The notes below the pieces were generated by a model that saw nothing but the letters and a program-made list of their open reading frames with translations, was not told the origin of the DNA and did not search any database. A stretch of DNA of 64,000 nucleotides from Favolaschia claudopus (lineage: Eukaryota; Basidiomycota; Agaricomycetes; Agaricales; Mycenaceae), in contig JAWWNJ010000174.1 in assembly GCA_037176885.1 (NCBI GenBank), positions 62,001 to 126,000 on the forward strand, written 5' to 3'. The translations under genes and the position numbers were made by a program. Shown one piece after another: positions 55,874 to 64,000 of this stretch; the first letter of the stretch is position 1; the number at the start of each line of letters is the position of its first letter.

Positions 55874-58800
55874 CTAAGGTACCAACGTTTTGATGACAAA
55901 TCGACCTTCAAGGTGGGGTTAATCGGCTCAGCTAAACCCAGCCTCAAGCTCGAGCAACGGCGACGAGCATCACATAATGAGCCTTACCTCCGAGGCGTTG
56001 CGCTAATTTAGGACCTCGTCAAGACCTCGTCGACGTTGGCGGCGGCGTCTTCGTTGTGGGCGGGTTGTTTGGTCATGTTATGATCTGATCAGACTTTCAC
56101 TCTCCCTCTCCCTCGTCGCACTCTTGTCGCTACACCCACCATTCACTTGCTCTCTGTTGCTGGCAAACATATAGCGTGTCTGGGCTGTCTACCTGGGGCT
56201 ATTCCGCGTCTTTCCGGCGACGATAGAGGGCTGAGAAGTTGATATCATTTGGGGCTGCTGTGCGCTTGTACTGCTCGGCGTTCCATGACGGCGCCCCCAA
56301 TTGACCCAGTTATTTTACAGCAGTCTGATGTTTGGTTTATGAACGCGCATGCGAAGCCTCAGCTCACCAACTTCCCTTTAACACCTGCCGTCGTCGATTA
56401 CCCCTAAACGCACCTTGCTCTCCCTTCGCCCTCCCGCTTGCCTTGCGCCCCTGAAGCTGTATCAGCGACATTCGACGACTCTGCACTTCCCTTCAGATGA
56501 ATCTGCGGCCTCCAGCGTGCCTCTTCGCACCGCACCGTCAGTTCCGCTCCGCTGCCGCTGGTTTCGGGTTCCTTGCCGCCTTCTCTCCCTAACGAAATGC
56601 AAAGGCAGCTTCACCACCTTTGACCATGTTTCCCCCACACTGTCCGCAACCTTCATGGTCTTCACCCGCTTCGTCAGCTTGCGCCGCCGGTTCTACCCCT
56701 TCACTATTGATTCTGCGTATACCGTTCTCCCCCCGTCCTGCAGACATCGGATCGCAGCATCCCCACCTTCAGTAATGTGTCGCCCTTCCTCTCCGTCGTT
56801 GTTTTGGCCCTCCCCACATCTACCAAACACGTACCGCCGTTGCTGACCGCCGCCGTCGGTTTCACGTACCGTGTCTTTCGCGCCCTTCAAAAACTAAATA
56901 GCAGCTCTATCACCTTGGAGCACACGACACCTTCCTTCTCCGTTGTCTCTGCGACGTTCGCGTCCTTCCTTATCTCGCACCGCCGGTTCGACTTCCTCAC
57001 CGCGTCTCCGCGCATTCTCTCCCCGTTCAGGTCTCCAACAATCTTGTAGCAACAGCATCAGCTTCGGGCACCTTGCCCCTTCCACGTCCGTAAGTTTCGT
57101 GGGTGCCGTATTCTTTTCGAGCTCGCACCGCCGATTTCGCCTTCTGCCGACGCTGCCCCACTTTGTTCCCTGCCAATTCCGGGCACCACACCAACGCCTT
57201 CGCCTTTGCCACGGTGACGCCCCACACTTCACCATTGACTACAGCCGCTGCCTCCGTACCTCCGTCGCTCGCTCTCTTCGCATCTGCCATCTCCTCCAAA
57301 CACGACGGCGGCCGTCATTCTGTATTCCGATGTGATGCCTCTACGTTTTCTAATAACTGCTGCTAGCATTTGCATCGCCAACTTTTGCATATCCGCTGCC
57401 GCCGTCGTCACACCTGCCGCCACCGTCGTTGTTGTTCTCTCCTTGTCTCTTGTAATCGGGTCTTGTAATTTGATTTGTTCTCGCCTAGATAGCATACTGT
57501 GTACGATAAATTGATTTGAGCTTTGTTTTGTGGTCATACTCACGATCTCCGTCATTTTCACCGCCGTTTTGTTTTGAAATAAGGGAAACAGTTGAATTCT
57601 ACTGAGATATGCTGTGCCAAGCACATTACTAGTTGAATACCGTATTCTAACCATGCAAACTTGCTATATTTTAGCAAGCAGAAGAATATTGAGAAGACTT
57701 TGACTTGTGAGCACGAGCCAGTCCTTAATCCGCACTATGAACTAGAGCATCTTGCAGGCCATTTTGTGCATCTGAGATGAAAGGTTGGAAACCTACGGAT
57801 ATTTTTACATAGAAAGTTTCGGGGATGTCGCTAGAACAATTTCCGATAGATATCGGCACAATTTCCTTGAGAAAGTAGAGAACGGTAAGCAAAACGAGAG
57901 ACGACGAGATTTATTCGTCTCACGATTGGTTGGCTTTAAAGCGGTCTTTTACGTCTGTGGCTGCCGGCGCGACAATGCCGCGGGTGTTAGGACGGCTTGA
58001 ATGCGGCGGGACGTCGGGTCGGCTATGCCGTCACTGCCCGCCCTGTTCAAGAAGTCACTGCGGCCTGCTTCCAGTGAATCGCAGCTGCGTTGTTTGACCT
58101 CTCCATTCACTCTCTTTTTGTTTGCTGCCGACGCCCCTCAGCTCTCAACCTGTTCCCGACAGCTGCACGCTCTGGAACCCGAAGCCGTTGTCTGTGGACC
58201 AACCATTGCCGACGCTTCTGATGCACCATAGAAAGCCTAAGCTCTTATCTGGTGCCACACCATCACATAGTTGCTCGTGGCTTTGTTTGGGCTCTACAAA
58301 TGTTCTGTCTTGTTTTTGCTTTCAGGTAAGTACAACTTGCTTGCTACACCTGGGTTTTACATGACGGTGGCCTGTTTGTTCCTTCCTTTGATTCTAGGCC
58401 ACATCCAATCTCCTTTGTTGTCCCGCAACCAAAATCCTCGATGCCGTCGTTTCGTTACATCTACGGCCGCCGCCGCCGCCATCACACCCACCGCCGCCGC
58501 CGATTGCCTAGTCATCGACGATTCGAAACCACCTCTAGCGCTGCTTGGCTAGCTCCAATCCTGCCATATTATCACACCAAGTCACATCGTCAGCATCCAC
58601 CGGTCCCAAACGCCGCCTCCGTCTCTACAACGACGGAGGGCGTTGCTGGTGGAGATTACCAACGTCGACGGCGGCAAGAGAATTGGAGCTTATGTTGTTG
58701 ACTGTGCGCAACTCATAGACGTTTGAGGGTGCTTGCGCAACATTGGAGGCTCTTTCCTAGCAATTTATTACTATTCTCGCGACGGTTTCGACGGAGGCGG

Positions 58801-59528
58801 CGGCGAACGGGAAGTCGAAAGCAAACCAGATGAGTAAACAGATGGAATAAGAGTAGATAGACATTGTTGGGGGCATGGCCTGCGCATTCACGAATTGCGG
58901 GAAATTTCGATTTTTGCCGACGTCGGCGGCGGTGAACGGTGTTTGAGGAAAGAGATGCAGGTGTACAGGTCTGACACGACGTTCAAGAATATCTTTTTGG
59001 CCATCAGAGACGATGGGTCGACAAAATCCAAGGTCGACGAGAACGGTAGCCGACAGCGACGGAGGCGCAGATATTTGAAGAGGATACGACAACAGTAGGA
59101 GAGAACCGAGAATCCAAGTAGCAGAACGATTGCGCAAAGCGCCGCAACAGATAGCTGAACGGGACGAAGGTGTGGATGCGAGAATCAAGGACGACGGCGG
59201 CGTGGTTGACGAGAAGAGTGATCAAACAGATCAATCTGCCAAACAAGGATCAAAGAATGCGCTGGACACGGCATCCCGGCATTCGCCCCCTGCCGGGGAA
59301 TGGCTTGTGATGCCGAACAGATTTGACCAACGCTGGTTCGCCCAACGACGACGACGACGAGCCCCCGACGTCGACGCCCAACCGCCGTACAGCAACGTCC
59401 CAATTAGGCTTAATACCTCAGTTTACGTGATACCCGCTTCCGTTGCCTGGAGCTTGAGGTAGGGTTCTACGCACCCTCAAAACCCGACCTTGAAGGTTGA
59501 TTTGTCAGCAAAACGTATGTACCTCAGG
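55874..59528. mobile_element. 3.65 kb TIR element with pyrimidine-rich, non-coding interior
   Basis: The left end CCTAAGGTACCAACGTTTTG and the right end (other strand) CCTGAGGTACATACGTTTTG start inverted repeats that stay similar for over 100 bases (GACAAATCGACCTTCAAGGT against GACAAATCAACCTTCAAGGT; CAGCCTCAAGCTC against TACCTCAAGCTC). No target duplication could be recognised. The interior plus strand is C/T-rich with many CCGCCG and CGTCG stretches. Long open frames there encode only low-complexity Ser/Pro/Arg peptides on both strands, with no transposase. Most likely a non-autonomous element that acquired or expanded unrelated sequence. Confidence 0.65.
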
Positions 59529-59849
59529 TGTATGATTAAGATGAGGGTGGAGTGATTGAAGTATGAACTGGTCTTGAGTTCACTAGGCACAAGATTGAAC
59601 GGGGATGGAAAAAAGTTTGGTAACGTTGGGCCGCCAGGTGTTCCGGCGAAACAAGCTGCTCTCATCATTGAACTGCGAGTGAAAAAGCATTCAAAAGTTG
59701 TGATTTCTCTCCTCTCAAATAATATTACAATGATCAAGCAATTGTGAGTTGTTAGGCCTTCGCCTGGCGTTGAGTACTATCGATACAACGGATTTTCGAG
59801 TTCTATATCTGCATTATCACAATTCAGAAGAGTGTTCAACAGACATCGT
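59529..59849. other. Intergenic
   Basis: About 320 bases between the TIR element and the 3' end of the DUF6533 gene. Nothing recognised. Confidence 0.5.
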
Positions 59850-61394
59850 TCATTCAGACATACCACCATTAATGAGAACGGTAGTTCGTAAACCAGGAGC
59901 CGCGGTGGAACCCAGATAAGTTGAAAATATCCCTTCGTTCGCGTTCGTGAGCGTGAGTGAAGTGCCCGTTCTAGTCCGTCTTCCAGACATCGACGAAAGG
60001 GACGGATCGCGTAGGTTAAACATGAGCCGGGTGATCATGACGGAGGAGATTCTGTGGCGTTTTGATTAATTGAAGAATGTGACCCAGAACAAAATGCGAG
60101 GATACGCACACGTTGGCGAACGTGGTGAGTACGCCACGGGTGTATACCTGGTGAAATTGATAAGTTGTGACCTCCGTTAACGGACGAAGGTACGTACGCC
60201 AGCGAGCTGAGGGTGGAATGATTTTGTCAGAAGCAGCAGGAACGGATGGAATCGTACTCACAAGGAAAGTAAGTATATTACTGAGATTGACCAAGAGTAT
60301 TACGCTGAGCAGCAGACTTAAGTATCGCGCATAACGCTCGCGGAAGCAACTCACCCAAAGTAGATGGATCCTGTGCGGCGTAAGCAGGAACCACCGGCAA
60401 GAGAGAGAACACACGCACCATCGCGAAGCAGTACCGCTACCAGATCCAACCCTCGCACACGATTGCGGCTCAACGCTCTGTAAAGCGTAAGAATGAAGAT
60501 AGTGCAGTCGAATACGCCCATTCCGGCCCAAGCGGCAGCCAGCCCGACGGCTCTGCAAACCCAATTCCCGTCAAACCCGACCGTATCGCAAGCGAAGATA
60601 ACAACGCACTGGGAGGACGAAACACCGGTGGAGCACCCGCTGTACAGAGCTAACTGGGCTACCTCGTCGCCGGGTTTGGGAGTGGGTCCCGCGACAACCG
60701 CCCACTGACATGACGGTCGGTCAGACGGGTTTGGAAAAGATATGTGACGAGCCGCACCGCGCCTACTCCGATGACACCCGCCGCGACAAATATCATGAGG
60801 CCAAGGATGCGCCGATTTCGTTCATAGAGCGCGTAGGTACGGAAGATGAGCATTACTATCAGTATCGTTGTCAGTACGCAAACAGACATGAAAGATTCCG
60901 GCGAACGCACCGCCGATGATGACCTGGCTGATTACAGCGAACCATTGGTGATAGTCATGAAACACTCTGCATCTGAGTGCCGTCGTCTCAGGGAGTTGTG
61001 TGTATCGCGAAGGCGAGCTGAACTTACATCTATTGAAAAAAGGTCAATGCGCTGAGGCAGACGAGAGACAATCCGACTTACTGCGAGTTTCTGCGGCGTG
61101 CTCTCGGCGGCCCAAAAATACTGGACAATTACCGGCACAGTACCCAGTAGCATGCCATAGCGGTTGAGGAAAAAGAGCACAGTCGGAGTCGTCGGCTTCA
61201 GTCCCCAGTAGCGCGAGACCTCCAGATTTATCGTGATGAAGTATTCATAGTAGAGTAGGCTGAAGCTAATGAGATTCAGGTAATAATTAGCAAGTCTGCC
61301 AGGTTGTCAAAAGTCAGCAAAAAGGAGCGAAGCTGACAGCAAGACTGAGCGGGACGTACAACTGAAGTTGGATCGGAACGTCAACAGTGCTCAT
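59850..61394 (-). CDS. DUF6533 seven-helix membrane protein
   Basis: Typical basidiomycete multi-pass protein. Start at 61394: MSTVDVPIQLQL, an intron, then ANYYLNLISFSLLYYEYFIT with INLEVSRYWGLKPTTPTVLF (the DUF6533 hallmark of a YxYxxT segment followed by W and LFFLNRYG), LLGTVPVIVQYFW, SPESFMSVCVLTTILIVMLI, FRTYALYERNRRILGLMIFV (the conserved RTYALYERNRR loop), CDTVGFDGNWVCRAVGLAAA, VFDCTIFILTLYRALS and FRYLSLLLSVILLVNLSNIL. The C-terminal RGVLTTFANVVSVIMITRLM with NLRDPSLSS and a Ser/Thr-rich tail ends at 59850. Around seven introns. The fold looks like a receptor, but function is unknown; such genes are often present in large families in mushroom genomes. Confidence 0.82.
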
Positions 61395-62272
61395 CGGGTG
61401 TCGTGCCAACGACCTCACATATGAGCTTCCTCTGCTTGCGCCTAACTGTGGTCCAGTGTGGATGCGGTGGGGGAAAGAGTAAGAAAGATCTTCGTGCCCA
61501 GTCCCTCAATTTGACCGACGGACGGAGGATACGGATCATGGTCCGATGAAGTTTCAAACCACACGACGTCGGCTAAACGCAATCATTCCTGCCATTCCTT
61601 GTGTCAGCATTTGGTCAACGTTGCCCTGTTCTTGGCTTGCCTGGAATAGCCTTCCTGTCCAGAATGCTATGGACCATAGATCCTGGATGCAAAGTCGTCG
61701 CCGGATGATTACTTCGAGCTCAAACAGCGCGCAACCTCGAACTCAATATTCGAGTGGCGTTTTTGCAGCATGCTTCACTTTCACGTGGAATGGGAGCCAA
61801 ATTTTCACGGCCGATGAAGCTCTCCTATCAATCCGAGAGTACACCCGGGGTAAGTGGTTTTGTCGCAAGTAAGGGTGCGCAATCCTGGGAACTGGTCAAG
61901 GCATGGGACATGCTCAGAATCGTGTGCCGACGCTGCCGCCAAGCGCCGAAATCGCAAAGCTGATAATGATCTGATGGTGATTGACAGGCCCATCATGCCG
62001 GTAAATGCCGACAATTTTCAACTGGTTGAACTTCAGGTTTGATTTCCCGTACCGTTTAGAATTGCCTCGAGATTGATCGGTATGACAAGAAGCTAATTAA
62101 CAAAGTGCGTAATTTTGAGCGATATTGAGCGCTGGTATAAGTACAAAAAAATACGTAAATCCGAAAGTTTACAACTTGAACACCACCACAAGAAACAACG
62201 AATGGTATCCGAATAGTACAGAAGCATGAGCTGGATATCGGAGGACTGGTTAATTCATGGTGGAATTCAAGC
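61395..62272. other. Intergenic
   Basis: About 880 bases between the DUF6533 gene start and the 3' end of the next minus-strand gene. Short open frames only, without motif. Confidence 0.5.
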
Positions 62273-64000
62273 TCAATGGGGTCCATATGCAAAAATTCCC
62301 GCAGTGAAAATGCATACACCGGTAGACCAAATGAATCCACCAATCCAGTTTCCGCTGGCCGCATCCCTAAGATCGGCTGATCCCTTGAAGATACTCGTCC
62401 AACCATCGTGACCAAATTGAAAAGCATTTGTCTGACACCAACAAGTCTCGAAAAAACCAATGTCCTCCAAAACGGTTGACGCTATAAGCCAGGCCGCGTT
62501 GCTTATCGCAATGACCTTGCCGATGAAACGGGAGGTAACCGCCAATCCTCCCAGAAAACACACAGCCATTTTAGTCGCCTTATCCAATTCGACCCTCTGC
62601 ATTAGCGCATGCGATACGAGGTTCGAAAAGACCAGCAAAATCCGAGAAGCTGTTGCGGCCAGGCCGTAAACGAGATAGCTGCCAGATCGGCATCCGATCC
62701 CTACCGCAGGCGTATGGTACGCGACGAAAATCGCCGCCCCCGTGGTCCCCCACTGAACAAAAAAAGCCACGAGTGCCGCTAAGCCCATGCGTTTCAATGC
62801 GGAATGAGGTATTTTACCCCACGCCATGAACGCCGCGAGGTCTTTCCGTGCAGGGCGAAATCCGCAACACTCGCCTGCATTCTCGGTGGTCATTGGGATA
62901 GGCATCCGATCCTTGAAATTGTCCAGAGAAGTATCGAGAGCATGTTCTATGTGCCCGACAAACGCGAACCAAGTGAGTACACGCGCGTAGTTGAAGATCT
63001 GAATAATTCCCAGATGAGTACACCAGAGCAAGGTAAATTATAACTCACCGGGCCTTCTCGGTGCTCATCGCCACGGACGTCAAAGCCCCACCACGTGGTG
63101 AGAGGGAGTGCACGATCCAGATGAATTATGGGCGACACCGGTGTCGTGATGTCTTGACTTCTTGTGCTTCCGGATGGGTGAGGAACTTGGAGAAGAAGCG
63201 GCTCATGTGGTTGGAGATCATTCAGCGCGAAGTTCTCAGTAGACGGTGTGATGCCATGATAATAATTTTCGCGGCTGTCGTCCGTCAAGGTCCGCTCTTC
63301 GTGCGACAAGGGCGGAAACATGTCGGCGTTCGGACGTAGCCCTCTTTGGAATGCAAATGATGTTTCTGCAGCGCCGTCGCGGTCGCGTTCAGGGTAGCTT
63401 GCGTTATCGACAAGCGCTTCTTGTATAGCTCCCGCCTTGCACTGCGATCCGACTCGGATGTATCTAGCAGAACCGAATGAGAGTGCGCTGCTTCCAAATA
63501 AGCCCCAAACCTACCCAAACACGACGGGAAACCTGGGGATACTAGATTTATTTTGAAACTATAGATTTCAATCGAACGCGACGCACATCCAGCTCCAGAC
63601 AGTACTAGATGCAAATTGAAGACCAACTTCTGTGCTACCGAGTGAATCGTGAACAGCAGCGATGAAGGAGATCAAGTAGGTTATGAACGCCAAGACAACT
63701 ATAACGGTCTGTCAGTGTCCACTGACGATTGATATACACGCAACATACCTTGAGCAGCAAAAGAATAAGTAAAACCGCGGCGAGTGTTTCTCAGATCCTT
63801 AGCCACATGTTTCCAAAAAATCTGCCGCTCCTGGTCATTTAGTACCAACAGATTAGCAAGGTCCCCATTCCGCTGATTTGCTCGCATAGGACATTGCTGA
63901 ACCTCTCTAAGGAGAAATGCTACAGCGTCAACTCTTCCCGCCATATACCTGTATTCTGGCCTCGTTTCTATCTCTGCGATATGTTTCAACCGTCTGAATG
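62273..64000 (-). CDS. Large multi-pass membrane protein, 5' part outside the window
   Basis: Partial gene running off the right edge. The most upstream visible exon (63771-63989) reads IETRPEYRYMAGRVDAVAFL and FWKHVAKDLRNTRRGFTYSF with AAQ, then after an intron TVIVVLAFITYLISFIAAVH. Next is WGLFGSSALSFGSARYIRVG, a cytosolic region (MFPPLSHEERTLTDDSRENY), IFNYARVLTWFAFVGHIEHA and a block of helices: KRMGLAALVAFFVQWGTTGA with AIFVAYHTPAVGIGCRSGSY, YGLAATASRILLVFSNLVSH and AVCFLGGLAVTSRFIGKVIA. It ends FTAGIFAYGPH at 62273. The GxxCRSGSYLVYGL and RRGFTYSFAAQ motifs are shared by a group of uncharacterised Agaricomycete membrane proteins as I recall them. No function is assigned. Confidence 0.6.

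Noticed and set aside
56415..57366. Long plus-strand frames in the 55.9-59.5 kb TIR element
   Set aside because: Low-complexity Ser/Pro/Arg peptides produced by the pyrimidine-rich sequence, open in several frames at once and on the opposite strand. No domain content.
62056..62460. Minus-strand frame at the 3' side of the membrane protein gene
   Set aside because: Overlaps the last exon of the 62273-64000 gene in another frame and has no motif of its own.
1..64000. tRNA, rRNA or CRISPR features
   Set aside because: No cloverleaf with conserved A and B boxes, no rRNA core sequence and no regularly spaced direct-repeat array was recognised on either strand. A tRNA scan was not possible here.

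Overview
The window reads as nuclear DNA of a mushroom-forming basidiomycete (Agaricomycetes). Genes are split by many 44-75 base GT-AG introns, both strands are used with no operons, and several protein families typical of Agaricomycetes are present: a DUF6533 seven-helix protein, a NACHT-WD40 protein, F-box proteins, a GMC oxidoreductase, and an LTR element carrying Gag. All gene models were read by eye from reading frames, splice signals and remembered family motifs. No database search was run.

Layout. 0-8.2 kb: SDHAF3/Sdh7 assembly factor, a small Cys-motif protein, a TIR element (3.0-3.5 kb), a decayed F-box gene and a PTR2-type peptide transporter. 9.5-17 kb: two related decayed F-box copies in opposite orientation flank a peroxisomal dienoyl-CoA isomerase and a Kre9/Knh1-like gene; then a secreted GH76 mannanase. 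17.2-25.5 kb: methylthioadenosine phosphorylase, convergent with 2OG-Fe(II) oxygenase copy 1, then a GMC oxidoreductase and an unknown membrane protein. 25.7-29.3 kb: a LINE 3' remnant split by a 2.5 kb TIR element. 30.2-38.2 kb: 2OG oxygenase copy 2, a maltose/alpha-glucoside-type MFS transporter and a tandem-BRCT/F-box gene.

38.6-45.3 kb is the most eventful stretch. A third 2OG oxygenase gene is split inside one exon by a 3.6 kb LTR element that carries gag but no pol, and, ten bases further on, by a 401 bp hAT-like MITE. It is followed by a second TIR element whose ends and 6 bp target duplication resemble those of the element in the LINE. 45.6-55.2 kb: a small secreted protein, an Agaricomycete-type protein with a kinase-N-lobe-like segment, and a NACHT-WD40 protein. 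55.9-59.5 kb: a 3.65 kb TIR element with a pyrimidine-rich interior. 59.8-64 kb: a DUF6533 membrane protein and a multi-pass membrane protein running off the right edge.

The host genes share no pathway. The main theme is genome turnover: three 2OG oxygenase paralogs in 26 kb, F-box copies at several stages of decay, an inverted 230 bp duplication, and at least six mobile elements, several with clear target duplications. The best candidates for undescribed biology are the TATGG-ended transposon family (26.1-28.6 and 44.4-45.3 kb), the gag-only LTR element with hairpins in its LTRs, the 230 bp repeat that keeps an intron-like segment, and the BRCT-BRCT-F-box architecture.
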